The translations under genes and the position numbers were made by a program. The notes under the pieces are model-generated. The model ran no database searches and was not told where the DNA came from. It saw nothing but the letters and a program-made list of their open reading frames with translations. From Streptomyces sp. SID13726 (GTDB taxonomy: Bacteria > Actinomycetota > Actinomycetes > Streptomycetales > Streptomycetaceae), in the NCBI RefSeq assembly GCF_010548375.1, contig NZ_JAAGLY010000005.1, positions 552,980-616,979 on the forward strand: 64,000 nt of DNA, written 5' to 3'. This document shows positions 26,964-35,610 of the stretch, piece by piece (within the stretch, counting starts at the first letter, position 1; each line of letters opens with the position of its first letter).

Positions 26964-29900
26964 TCAGCGCCGGATCACCTCTACGGCGACGCCCGGGAAG
27001 TAGTCCGCGTAGTGGTCGGTGGGGACGTCCTCGCCGAAGTGGGACCGGGTGCGCAGGGTCACCTGGCGCAGCCCCGGCAGCCGGGAGGCCAGCCGGGACA
27101 GGTCCGTGCCGCCGCGCACCGCGGACAGGCGGAGCGTCTCGACGGTGGGCAGCTCGGGCATGGCCTCGATGACGTCCGGGAAGTGCGCGACCATGCCCGC
27201 GTTGAGCCGCAGACCGGTCAGCCGCGGGAGCCGGGCGACGGAGCGCCAGCCCTCGACCGTGGGCGGCACGACGAGGCTGAGTTCGGTGAGACCGCTCCAG
27301 TGCTCCAGACCGCGCAGCCCCGTCCGCTTCGCGGCCAGGTTGCTCAGGTGCAGGAACTCCAGCGGGGCGGCCACCGGCAGGCAGTCGGTGAGGCGGTCGC
27401 CGGACAGCTCGGCGTCGAGGGAGAGCCGCCGGAGCGAATCCAGCACCCCGAGCCCCTTGAGGCTGGCCACCCCGCCGCAGCCGAGGTCGACGAGGGGCAG
27501 CGGGGCGAGCCGGTCGATGCCGTAGGCCCAGGGGCAGTCGTCGAGCGAGAGGGTGGTCAGCGAGCGGAACGGCAGCAGGACACCCAGGTCGTCGATGTCG
27601 TCGTTGTCCCGCAGATCGAGGCGGGTCACGGTCTCGGGGGCCGGTACGGCGGCCAGGACGTCCGGCATCGGGTGGTCGCCCCGGAAGGACAGCCCCTGCC
27701 AGGGCCGCAGCCGCCCCAGGGCCGCCCGCTGCTCGGCCGACTCGCAGGTGAGGAACAGCTCCTCGCGGTCCAGGTGGTCCAGCACCTCCGCGCCGTACGC
27801 GTCGGCCTCGAAGCGGCTCCAGGTGCCGACGAGCTGGCGCCGTACGTCCAGGGCCGGATGGGAGCGGAACCGGCGCAGCACACCGAGGGCTCCCGTCGGC
27901 TCCTCCGGGCCGAGCAGCGAGGCGGTCACGGTGACGCCGACGGCCTCCTCGTCGGTCAGGCCCTCGGCGCCCGGCAGCAGCTCCAGGACCAGCGGTCCCG
28001 CCTCCGCCAGCGTCTTGGCGTCCGCCGGGGACCGGGGCGGGATCAGCGCCGCCGCCCGCTCCTCGACCTTCGCCCGCACCCCGGGGTCCAGCGCCGCCGC
28101 GTGCTCCAGACAGGCCAGCGCGAGCAGGGTCAGCCGGGGAGTGTCCCGGGCCAGCAACTGCCGTAGCAGCGAGGCGCGTTCGCGGGGCCGGGCGTGGGCC
28201 ACGGCCATCCGGATCACGTCCTCCCACTGGGTGTCGTCGGCGTGGCCGGCCAGGACGTCCAGGTGGCCCTCCTCCACCGCGTAGCGGGCGCCCAGGTAGT
28301 CCTGGAAGGTGCGGTGGACGAAGTCCACGACCCCGTCGGCGGGCTGGCGAAGCAGGCCGCTGCGCAGGAGCAAGGCGCGCAGTACGGCCGTAGGGCTCTC
28401 CAGGAGCGCCACCGAGGGCAGCGCGCGCTCCACGATGCCCTCGGCCGTCTCGGTGTCCATCTCGGTGCGGCCGCTCAACACCAGGGCGTACGCGAGGCGT
28501 TGGAGCAGCTCCAGCTGGGCCTCCTCGCCGAGGTCCACCTCGTCGACCGAGCCCATGCCCCGCTCCCGGTCTCGGCGGGCGAGGAGCATGGTGAGGGCGG
28601 CGTCGTACAACTCCTTGCGGCCGGTGGGGAGATAGCCGCGGCGCTCGCGGTGCAGGGCACAGATCAGGCCGCACATCAGGGGGTTGGTGGCGAGGCGGGC
28701 GAGATCGCGTTTGGTGCGGAGGGAGTCCAGGAGGGGGGTCTCGTACTCGGGGGCCCGCGCCGCCGTGTGCCAGCGGTGGACGAAGGTGGCGACGTCCGCG
28801 CGGCGCATCGGGGCCAGGGTCAGCTCGCGGAAGCCCTCCGGGGCCAGCCAGTCGGCGCGTACGGCGGTGGGGCGGGAGGTCAGCAGCCAGCGGTTGCCGG
28901 GGTGGGCGCGGATGAGGGCGAGGAGCCAGTCGCGGGTGCGGTGGCGGTCGGCGGCGGGGATCTCGTCCAGGCCGTCGACGAGGATCAGGCCGCGGCCGGC
29001 CGTGAGGACGCGTTCCACCCAGCCCTCGGGCGGGGTCAGGGGGCAGCTCACCGCGGTCAGGAAGGCGGCGGGGGCGGGCAGCGGGCCGGTGCGGATCAGG
29101 GTGCGCAGGGGGAGGACGTACGGGACGTGCGTGCCCTCGCGTGCGGCCGTGACCGCCAGCCACTGCACCAGTGTGGTCTTGCCGGAGCCCGCGTCGCCGC
29201 GCAGCAGGGCGCGGTCGTGGGTCAGGAGGGCTTCCTCGGCCGGGAGTTGGAGGGTGACGGCGGTTCCGCCGGGGCGGTCCTCGGGGAGCGGCCGGTCGTC
29301 GGTGGCCGTCGCCTCCAGGCTGAGGTAGGCGACTTCGAGGGGCCAGCGGTCGGGGGAGTCGCGCAGGTCGATGCCGTAGATGGTGATGTGGTTGTGGCGG
29401 TCGGCGACGTAGGGGAGGTAGCGGCGCTCGAAGCTGCGGTCCGCCGCGCCGGGGCGTGGGCTGCGGGCGATCAACTCGTCGAGTTTCACGATGAGTTCGG
29501 CCTGGGCGCGGGTCTGCTCCACCAGGGTCCGGGCCACGAAGGTCGACCTGCGGGTGAAGAACTCCAGGATCTGGAGGCAGGACCATTCGATCGCGTTGTC
29601 GAGGAAGTAGCAGGCGTCGGCGGAGAGTCCGGCGGCCGGGGGTGCCTGTTGGCGCAGTTTCCTGGCGAGTTCGCGGTAGCCGAGCCGGACCGCCTGGACG
29701 TCGTCCATGTCGAGGTCGCCGAGGGCGAGCAGCCGGCGGGTGAGGGCGTCGGTGACGGCGGCCTCCTCCTCGGCGGGGAAGGGCGGCTCACCGGGGGAGT
29801 CCACGGCCGCGCGGACCAGGCCGCGGGCGAGGACGCGGACCTCCTTCTCGCCCAGGGTGCGCCGCTCGCCCCGGAAGGAGACGAGCGCGGCGAGCCGGAC

Positions 29901-30008
29901 CGGTCTGTCGACCAGGCCCGCGCCGGGGCCGTCCGGCCGGAAGAGCCTGCGCACCAGCTGGCTCACCAGTCCTGACGCCAGCTTGCTGCCGAGTACCGCC
30001 GGCTCCAT
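26964..30008 (-). CDS. NACHT-LRR STAND NTPase (NLR-like), copy A
   Basis: A 1014-residue STAND ATPase. N-terminal helical module (1-265) with FFTRRSTFVARTLVEQT at 150-166, of the NACHT N-terminal helical type, with no nuclease or protease motif I recognise. The NACHT domain follows: Walker A GDAGSGKT at 271-278 and Walker B LILVDGLDEIP at 341-351. Then ATNPLMCGLICALHRERRGYLP and the winged-helix/helical region with VDFVHRTFQDYLGARYAVEEG. The last ~250 residues are leucine-rich repeats (VTRLDLRDNDDIDDLGVLLPF and similar units). Known bacterial NACHT proteins of this build act in phage defence. ATG start after GGGGGTGG. It lies 49 bases downstream of a secreted phosphatase gene and is paralogous to copy B. 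Cytoplasmic. Confidence 0.9.
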   Translation of the reverse strand: MEPAVLGSKLASGLVSQLVRRLFRPDGPGAGLVDRPVRLAALVSFRGERRTLGEKEVRVLARGLVRAAVDSPGEPPFPAEEEAAVTDALTRRLLALGDLDMDDVQAVRLGYRELARKLRQQAPPAAGLSADACYFLDNAIEWSCLQILEFFTRRSTFVARTLVEQTRAQAELIVKLDELIARSPRPGAADRSFERRYLPYVADRHNHITIYGIDLRDSPDRWPLEVAYLSLEATATDDRPLPEDRPGGTAVTLQLPAEEALLTHDRALLRGDAGSGKTTLVQWLAVTAAREGTHVPYVLPLRTLIRTGPLPAPAAFLTAVSCPLTPPEGWVERVLTAGRGLILVDGLDEIPAADRHRTRDWLLALIRAHPGNRWLLTSRPTAVRADWLAPEGFRELTLAPMRRADVATFVHRWHTAARAPEYETPLLDSLRTKRDLARLATNPLMCGLICALHRERRGYLPTGRKELYDAALTMLLARRDRERGMGSVDEVDLGEEAQLELLQRLAYALVLSGRTEMDTETAEGIVERALPSVALLESPTAVLRALLLRSGLLRQPADGVVDFVHRTFQDYLGARYAVEEGHLDVLAGHADDTQWEDVIRMAVAHARPRERASLLRQLLARDTPRLTLLALACLEHAAALDPGVRAKVEERAAALIPPRSPADAKTLAEAGPLVLELLPGAEGLTDEEAVGVTVTASLLGPEEPTGALGVLRRFRSHPALDVRRQLVGTWSRFEADAYGAEVLDHLDREELFLTCESAEQRAALGRLRPWQGLSFRGDHPMPDVLAAVPAPETVTRLDLRDNDDIDDLGVLLPFRSLTTLSLDDCPWAYGIDRLAPLPLVDLGCGGVASLKGLGVLDSLRRLSLDAELSGDRLTDCLPVAAPLEFLHLSNLAAKRTGLRGLEHWSGLTELSLVVPPTVEGWRSVARLPRLTGLRLNAGMVAHFPDVIEAMPELPTVETLRLSAVRGGTDLSRLASRLPGLRQVTLRTRSHFGEDVPTDHYADYFPGVAVEVIRR

Positions 30009-30057
30009 CCGCCACCCCCGTGTGCGTACGTCACGACGGATGGAGCCTAACCGGTGG

Positions 30058-30693
30058 CTACGACAACTGGCCGTCGTAGTCAGGCAGCTTGAACGTCTTC
30101 TCGGCGTGGCCGCCCGACAGGTCGGTGGCGCTGTTGCCGATGTTCGCGATGATCGTGTAGCCCTTGTTCTCGATGTCGACGCGCTGGGCCGTCTTGTAGG
30201 CGGCGACGTCCTTGAAGAGGTCGAGGAAGCCGCGCACGTACAGGCCGTTGACCTGGTAGCCGACGTGCTTGAGGTTGTAGTCGGTGACCGGGGCGATGAT
30301 GCCGGGGCGGGCGGTCACGAAGAACAGCGCGACGCCGTGCTCCTGGGCGTACTTCGCGACGTTCAGGACGGGCTTGTTGGCCGGCTGCGGGTAGCTGAAG
30401 CCGAAGTCCGTCTCCAGGGTGGTGTTGTCGATGTCGAAGACGACCGCCTGCTTCTCACCGGCCTTGGCGGCGGCGATCCGGGTCTTCAGATAGGGGAGGG
30501 CCTGGTTCATCACGGCCTGGCAGTCGGTCTGCCAGGTGGCGTAGTCGACGTCCTCGGCAGCCGCGGCGGTCGTCGCGGCGGTGGTGCTCGTCGTGCTCGT
30601 CGCGGCCTCTGCGGGAACCGCCAGGGCCACGAGGGCGGAGGCGGAGACGGCGGTGACGGCTATGCGGCGCGCCCAGGGGCGTCGTCTTGTCAT
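30058..30693 (-). CDS. secreted HAD-family acid phosphatase (class B-like)
   Basis: A 211-residue exported enzyme. The signal peptide has an Arg-rich n-region (MTRRRPWARR), a hydrophobic core, and an Ala-X-Ala cleavage site near 28-31 (AEA). A Thr/Ala-rich linker follows, then the HAD domain: VFDIDNTTL with nucleophile Asp87 and Asp89, FFVTARPG (motif II Thr), a Lys in the YKTAQR region, and NIGNSATDL (motif IV). Probably a cell-surface phosphomonoesterase for phosphate scavenging. It sits between two NACHT genes on the same strand (117 and 49 bases away). Whether it belongs functionally with them is unclear. The twin-Arg-like start lacks the SRRxFLK consensus. Confidence 0.88.
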   Translation of the reverse strand: MTRRRPWARRIAVTAVSASALVALAVPAEAATSTTSTTAATTAAAAEDVDYATWQTDCQAVMNQALPYLKTRIAAAKAGEKQAVVFDIDNTTLETDFGFSYPQPANKPVLNVAKYAQEHGVALFFVTARPGIIAPVTDYNLKHVGYQVNGLYVRGFLDLFKDVAAYKTAQRVDIENKGYTIIANIGNSATDLSGGHAEKTFKLPDYDGQLS

Positions 30694-30810
30694 GTGGTGG
30701 GGGTCCTCTCACGTCCGTAAACGCTGCAGTTGTCTCGTGCATGTTTGTTGGTGAGGGTGGCGCGAGGGGAACCGTAGGGTTACTGGTTGGTAGGTGGCCA
30801 GAGACGTGCG

Positions 30811-33726
30811 TCACATTGGATAGGGGGAGTTCAGCCGGACGGTGGCGGGGAGTTCGTGCGTGTTGCGCAGAAAGCAGCTGTGCGAGGTGGACAGGTGCCG
30901 CAGCCGGGGAAGGGCCGCGAGGGGTGCCACGTCGAGTTCTCTCGCGAAGCCCACGGTGAGCCAGGTCAGTCCCGGGAAGATGGTCGCGATCGCCCCGAGG
31001 TCCACTGACTTTCCGTAGGCCTCCACGGTGAGGGACTCGACTCCCGCCAGCGAGACACCGCTGTCGCCGAGGACGTTGAGATCAACGTCCTCCAGATCGA
31101 GCGCGACCAGGTTCGGCAGCGTCGCGAGGACGCCCCACTGCGTGGAAAGAGCGAGTGCCGGGACGTCACTCAGGGCCAGCTCCTCCAGTGGCAGTCCCCT
31201 CAGCGACTCCAGGGACATGAGATCCAGGCAGTCCGAGAGGCTGAGCTGACGCAGTCTTCGGTACCGGCAGAGGAACGTCAGGTCGGTCAGGGCGGTGTGC
31301 CGCAGTTCGAGGCTGGTCAGGAGGCGTTCGTCGAGGGCCGCGGTGATCTGCTCCGCGGTGAACTCACCGGAGAGCTCCACGGTGTCGTAGCACCCCATGC
31401 CGCTCAGCGCCGAGAGCTCCTCCTGGCTGCGGACGACGACCGAGGTGCCGGGGCGGTCGAGCAGGGGGCGGATGATCTCGTTGCCGTAGGCCTCGGTGTC
31501 GAACTGCTCCCAGTGGTAGGCCAGTCGGTTGCGGACCATCAGGCTGTCGTGGTCGCGGTACCGGGTCAGGAAGGACAGGGCCGCGTCGCCGCCCACCACG
31601 ATCGCGGTGTAGACGGTGTGGGTGGCGGCCACCTCGTCGCCCACGTCGTTCGGGCCAGGCAGCAGCTCCAGTACGAAAGGGCCGATGTTGGCGAGGTCCG
31701 CCGCCTCCCGTGTGTCGCGCGGTGGGATCAACTCGCCCGCTCGCGCCTCCACATCACCGCGCACTTCCGGATCCAGCTTCGCCGCGTGCTCCAGACAGGC
31801 CATGGCCAGCAGATGCAGCCGGGCCGCGTGCTCCTGCTCCCGGTCACCGCGCTCCACCAGCCCGGTCAGCAGTCGTGCCCGTTCGTCCGGCCTGGCATGG
31901 GCCACGGCCATGCGGACCACGTCCTCCCACTGGTCGAGGTGGGCGTGCGCGACGAGGACGTCGAAGTCCCGCTCCTCGACGATCGCCCGGGCCCCCAGGT
32001 AGTCCTGGAACGTGCGGTGCACGAAGTCCACGGCCCCGACCACGGGTTCGCGCAGCAGGCCGCTGCGGACGAGGAGATGTCGCAGGATCTCAGTCGCCGT
32101 TCCCTGCGCGGCGACGTACGGCATCGAGGGCAGAAGGCGCTCCACCTGGTGCACGGCGTCGGCGTGTTCCATCTCGGCGCGGCCGTTGCGGATCAGCCAG
32201 TACGCCAGGCGCTGGAGCAGTTCGATCTGGGATTCCTCGTCCAGTTCGACGGTCAGGTCCCGCTCGCGGTCCCGGCGCTCCAGGAGCATGGCCAGGGCGG
32301 CGTCGTACAGGGCCTTTCGGCCACGTGGCAGGAAGCCACGCCGCTCGCGGTGCAGTGCGCAGATGAGGGCGCACATCAGGGGGTTGGTCGCGAGGCGGGC
32401 CATGTCCTGCTGGGTGCGGACCGAGGACAGCAGTGCTTCGGCGGTCGCGCCCCCGGCACCCGTCGCCTCGTGCCAGCGGTGCACGAAGACCGCGATGTCC
32501 GCGCGGCTCATGGGGGACAGGCTCAGCTCGGTGAAGTCCTCGCCGCCCAGCCACTCCTCCCGTACCGCGGACGGCCGCGAGGTCACCAGCCACAGGTTGT
32601 CCGGGAAGGCGGCCAGCAGGTCGGTGAGCCAGCGACTGGTGCGGGCACGCTCCGGTTCCGGGACCTCGTCGACGCCGTCGATCAGCAGCAGCCCGCGTCC
32701 GGCGGCCAGCACACGGTCGGCCCAGCCCGGCGGCTGTGAGCCGGCCAGCGGACAGCTCACCGCGGTCAGGAAGTCACCGGGGACGGGTAACGCGGCGCCG
32801 CCGCGGGTCAGGGTCCGCAGGGGCAGAACGAAGGGGACCCGGCCCATGAGGTGGGCGAGCCGTCCCGTGAGCTGCTCCTGGCGGGCCGTGGTCACCGCGA
32901 GCCACTGGACGAGAGTCGTCTTTCCGGAGCCCGCGACTCCGCGCAGCAGCACCCGGTCGTGTCCGGCGAGCGCCTGCTCGACCGGCCGAGGCGCGGAGGG
33001 CGGTCGACGGTCGCCGAGGATGTCGTCGGGCCGGATGTCCGGCGCCGCTTCCAGGCTCAGGTACGCCGTGTCCAGTGGCCACTCGCGACACTCGGTGAGA
33101 TCGATGCCGTAGATGGTCAGACGGCTGTGCCGGGCCGCGATGTACCGCGTGTACTGCCCTTCGAAGGCCGTGTCCTCCCCGGTGCGGGAGGTCAGCCGGG
33201 TCAGGAGGAGGTCGGCGAGCCCGATCAACTCGTCCAGCCGTCGGCTCTGCTCGACCAGGGTGCGGGCCACGAAGGTGGACCGCCGGGTGAAGAAGTGCAG
33301 GATGTGCAGGCAGGCGCTGTTCAACAGGTCCGTGTAGAGGTCGGTGGCCTCCTGGCTGAGATGCCGTACGAGACCGGGTCCACCCGCCTGCGTGTACAGC
33401 TGGTCGGCGAGAGCGCGATGTCCCAGGCGTACGGCCTGCATGTCGTCGAGGTCCAGGTCCCCCAGCGCGTGCAAGGTCCGTGCCAGGGCGTCGGCGACGG
33501 CCTCCGGCTCCGCCGTGCTCGCCGACCGCTCCACCAACTCCCGAGCGAGCTTGTGCAGCTCCTTTTCGCCGAGGGCCCGCTTCTCTCCCTTGAAAGAGAC
33601 CAGCGCGGACAGCCGTACGGGCCTGCCGACCAGGCCGGCGCCCGGTCCCTCCTGGACGAAGAGCTTTCTCACCAGTGGGCCGAGTACGGAGGAAGCGACC
33701 TTGGTACCGACGACCGTGGGATCCAC
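30811..33726 (-). CDS. NACHT-LRR STAND NTPase (NLR-like), copy B
   Basis: A 971-residue paralogue of copy A; about two thirds of the first 65 residues are identical by eye. The N-terminal helical module carries HFFTRRSTFVARTLVEQ (144-160). NACHT: Walker A GVAGSGKT at 263-270, Walker B LLLIDGVDEVPE at 346-357. ATNPLMCALICALHRERRGFLP and VDFVHRTFQDYLGARAIVEE match copy A almost word for word. The C-terminal ~230 residues are LRRs (LTSLELRHTALTDLTFLC, LRQLSLSDCLDLMSLESL) that differ strongly from copy A. Start GTG 33726 follows GGGGGAGG with five bases spacing; longer in-frame ATG starts upstream would overlap the peptidase gene. A STAND-type sensor with a different ligand from copy A is likely. 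Confidence 0.9.
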   Translation of the reverse strand: MDPTVVGTKVASSVLGPLVRKLFVQEGPGAGLVGRPVRLSALVSFKGEKRALGEKELHKLARELVERSASTAEPEAVADALARTLHALGDLDLDDMQAVRLGHRALADQLYTQAGGPGLVRHLSQEATDLYTDLLNSACLHILHFFTRRSTFVARTLVEQSRRLDELIGLADLLLTRLTSRTGEDTAFEGQYTRYIAARHSRLTIYGIDLTECREWPLDTAYLSLEAAPDIRPDDILGDRRPPSAPRPVEQALAGHDRVLLRGVAGSGKTTLVQWLAVTTARQEQLTGRLAHLMGRVPFVLPLRTLTRGGAALPVPGDFLTAVSCPLAGSQPPGWADRVLAAGRGLLLIDGVDEVPEPERARTSRWLTDLLAAFPDNLWLVTSRPSAVREEWLGGEDFTELSLSPMSRADIAVFVHRWHEATGAGGATAEALLSSVRTQQDMARLATNPLMCALICALHRERRGFLPRGRKALYDAALAMLLERRDRERDLTVELDEESQIELLQRLAYWLIRNGRAEMEHADAVHQVERLLPSMPYVAAQGTATEILRHLLVRSGLLREPVVGAVDFVHRTFQDYLGARAIVEERDFDVLVAHAHLDQWEDVVRMAVAHARPDERARLLTGLVERGDREQEHAARLHLLAMACLEHAAKLDPEVRGDVEARAGELIPPRDTREAADLANIGPFVLELLPGPNDVGDEVAATHTVYTAIVVGGDAALSFLTRYRDHDSLMVRNRLAYHWEQFDTEAYGNEIIRPLLDRPGTSVVVRSQEELSALSGMGCYDTVELSGEFTAEQITAALDERLLTSLELRHTALTDLTFLCRYRRLRQLSLSDCLDLMSLESLRGLPLEELALSDVPALALSTQWGVLATLPNLVALDLEDVDLNVLGDSGVSLAGVESLTVEAYGKSVDLGAIATIFPGLTWLTVGFARELDVAPLAALPRLRHLSTSHSCFLRNTHELPATVRLNSPYPM

Positions 33727-34026
33727 CCGGCCTCCCCCTGAGCCCGAACCGAAAGCAGCAGCGTAGCGGCCGTCACATTCCGGGTGAGGTCGATCTTGTG
33801 TGCCGGTGACTTGTCGCACAGGGGATTTGTCCGTTACTAGAGGGAATAGTGGAGAAGGTAAGAGTGAGGGTGGGAGTTCTTCGTCCTGGAATCGGCTGGG
33901 CATTACTACGAACCGTCGTAGATGAGGCGTTTTGGGGTCTTCGGGTCTCGGGGGTACCAAGGGATGCCCCATCCGGACGCCTCGGTGTGCCGGGTGGTTT
34001 CCTGTCCCCGGCTTCATGAGGTTCTG
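33727..34026. other. divergent intergenic region between NACHT copy B and the M23 peptidase gene
   Basis: 300 bases holding the promoters of both genes. The A/T content is raised around 33780-33900 compared with neighbours. I searched for a c-di-AMP (ydaO-type) riboswitch, often placed before actinobacterial cell-wall hydrolase genes, and did not recognise its core. The peptidase ribosome site GAGG is at its right end. Confidence 0.5.
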
Positions 34027-34572
34027 ATGTTCCAGCGCGTCTCCCACCGCTCTTCCCGTACGTCCCTGCTCCGCACCCGGGTCGCCGTCGTGGCCGCTTC
34101 CGTCGGTGCCTCGGTCGTGCTGGGGGCCGGAGTCGCCTCGGCCGCGTCGTCCGCTTCCTGGGTCGACCCGGTGAAGACGTACACGCTCAGCGCGAGCTAC
34201 GCGCAGTCGGGCGGCATGTGGCAGTCCACCCACAGCGGGCAGGACTTTGCCGTGCCGAGCGGTACGAAGGTCGTCGCCGCGCACGGCGGGACCGTCGTGA
34301 AGGCCGGTTCCAACGGTGCCGGTGACGGGGCCGCCTACGGCAACGCCATAGTCATCAAGCACGGCAACGGGACGTACTCGCAGTACGCCCACCTGTCCCG
34401 GATCAACGTCAAGGTCGGCCAGGTCGTCAAGACCGGCCAGCGGATCGCCCTGTCCGGCAGCACCGGCAACTCCAGCGGCCCGCACCTGCACTTCGAGATC
34501 CGTACGACCGCGAACTACGGCTCGGCCGTCGACCCGGTCAAGTTCCTGCGGGCCAAGGGCGTCAGCGTCTGA
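34027..34572 (+). CDS. secreted M23-family peptidase (LytM-like)
   Basis: A 181-residue exported zinc peptidase, expected to cut peptidoglycan cross-bridges or stems. Signal peptide 1-39 (Arg-rich start, hydrophobic VVAASVGASVVLGAGVASA core, cleavage after ASA). The LytM zinc motifs are HSGQDF (His69, Asp73) and HLHF (His153, His155), with GTYSQYAHLSRINVKVGQ and GSTGNSSGPHLHFE in between. Only the catalytic domain is present, with no cell-wall-binding repeat. ATG 34027 is chosen because GAGG precedes it and the signal peptide begins there; an ORF extension upstream has no such support. Confidence 0.92.
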   Translation: MFQRVSHRSSRTSLLRTRVAVVAASVGASVVLGAGVASAASSASWVDPVKTYTLSASYAQSGGMWQSTHSGQDFAVPSGTKVVAAHGGTVVKAGSNGAGDGAAYGNAIVIKHGNGTYSQYAHLSRINVKVGQVVKTGQRIALSGSTGNSSGPHLHFEIRTTANYGSAVDPVKFLRAKGVSV

Positions 34573-34869
34573 TCCCTTCTGACTCCCTGACCTGCCAGGG
34601 CCTGTCGTTTGGATCAGGCCGGCTGTGAGGAGCGGTGCGGCCTGCCGGGCCCGAGCGGGGTCTGGTGCGTGTGGCTGCGAGGCGGAGGAGCCATGTCGAT
34701 CAGCCGCTGCCGCGGGGGGCGACGCGATGGGCCCCTCCCGCGCGAGGTCGTTTGAGTGTGGGGGAGTTGGCGAGTGGCGACCGCGTGGCTGGGGGTTCCC
34801 CCACGCCCCTAAGGCTGTGGGGGGCGCGTGCCGGATCCTGCGACGCCGTACCGATCCCAACCCCAGGCC
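34573..34869. other. intergenic region with a Streptomyces-type GGGGCGYGGGG repeat
   Basis: About 300 bases between convergent genes. No gene seen. It contains a long imperfect hairpin at 34783-34806 (GCGTGGctGGGGG / CCCCCACGC). On the minus strand, CTTAGGGGCGTGGGGGAAC (34796-34814) belongs to the widespread Streptomyces intergenic repeat family also seen at 49530. It may serve as a bidirectional terminator. Confidence 0.5.
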
Positions 34870-35466
34870 CTACGCGTTCGCGCCGCCCCGGTGGGCCTGG
34901 GTGACCAGGTCCGTCGCCACCTCCAGGACCGCCTTGCGCTTGGCCTCCGGGTCGGCCTTGAGGTCCTGGATGAAGAACATCCCGGCGTGCAGCGTGAAGA
35001 TCGCGCTGACGCAGCGGACCTGGTCGGTCAGGTCCGCCTCCGGGTCGATGATGATCTCGCGCAGCCCCTGCATGCGCTCCTTGAAGGTCTCCCCGACCCG
35101 CAGCTCGCGGACCGTCGCCTGGTTCTCCTGCATGAAGCGGAACAGCGGGGCCGCCCCGGCGAGGATCTCGCTGTAACGCCGTACGATCTCCTGCTTGGTC
35201 GCCAGCGTGTGCGGCTGCTGCCGGCCCCATTCGATCAGGTCGAGGATCGGCTGCGTCAGATCGTCGAAGATGCTGACCAGGATCTCTTCCTTGGTCTTGA
35301 AGTGGTAGTAGAGCGCCGCCTTGGTGACGTCCAGGCGCTCGGCGATCTCCCGCAGTGACGTCTTCTCGTAACCCTGCTCGGCGAAGAGTCCGAGGGCCAC
35401 GTCCTGGATGCGCTGGCGCGTGTTGCCGCGGCGCTGCTGCTTCGTGCCGTCCATGGTGCCGCCCAT
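34870..35466 (-). CDS. TetR-family repressor of the divergent MFS pump
   Basis: A 198-residue TetR protein. The N-terminal HTH is RQRIQDVALGLFAEQGYEKTSLREIAERLDVTKAALYYHF in shortened sense (TSLREIAERLDVTKAALYYHF holds the recognition helices). The C-terminal ligand domain is ~145 residues. Start ATG 35466 follows GAGGAG at eight bases; ATG 35454 is a second choice. It is divergent from an efflux pump gene, with a 72-base palindromic region in between covering both promoters, which is strong context for pump repression and autoregulation. The inducer is unknown, probably a hydrophobic drug or metabolite exported by the pump. Confidence 0.93.
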   Translation of the reverse strand: MGGTMDGTKQQRRGNTRQRIQDVALGLFAEQGYEKTSLREIAERLDVTKAALYYHFKTKEEILVSIFDDLTQPILDLIEWGRQQPHTLATKQEIVRRYSEILAGAAPLFRFMQENQATVRELRVGETFKERMQGLREIIIDPEADLTDQVRCVSAIFTLHAGMFFIQDLKADPEAKRKAVLEVATDLVTQAHRGGANA

Positions 35467-35492
35467 CCTGGTGCTCCTCGGCTTTCCATAAA

Positions 35493-35564
35493 ACTTACTT
35501 GACGCCCGGCTAGTTACGCGTCTACCTTCCCCAGTGTAGACAACTAGCCGGGCGGCAAGTAAGT
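35493..35564. promoter_or_regulatory. large inverted repeat with divergent promoters (TetR operator)
   Basis: Two 23-bp arms at 35493-35515 and 35542-35564 are reverse complements at 22 of 23 positions; core of the left arm ACTTACTTGACGCCCGGC, of the right arm GCCGGGCGGCAAGTAAGT. A second short inverted repeat TCTAC / GTAGA (35521-35525, 35535-35539) lies inside. The rightward promoter can be read as TTGACG (35499-35504) and TCTACC, 16 bases apart. The leftward one is its mirror image (TTGCCG and TCTACA). TetR binding would block both. Confidence 0.75.
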
Positions 35565-35610
35565 GCCCCGGCGGGGGAAGCACCGCAGCACATTCAGGGG
35601 AGTGGAAGCG

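Noticed and set aside
33782..34026. c-di-AMP (ydaO-type) riboswitch before the M23 peptidase gene
   Set aside because: Expected from biology (cell-wall hydrolase, disA nearby), but the conserved core segments could not be found on the plus strand. A covariance-model search would settle it.
34027..34572. SigE-dependent promoter before the M23 peptidase gene (GGAAT ... CGTCGTA near 33888-33915)
   Set aside because: Spacing between the two elements is about 20 bases, longer than expected for this sigma factor.
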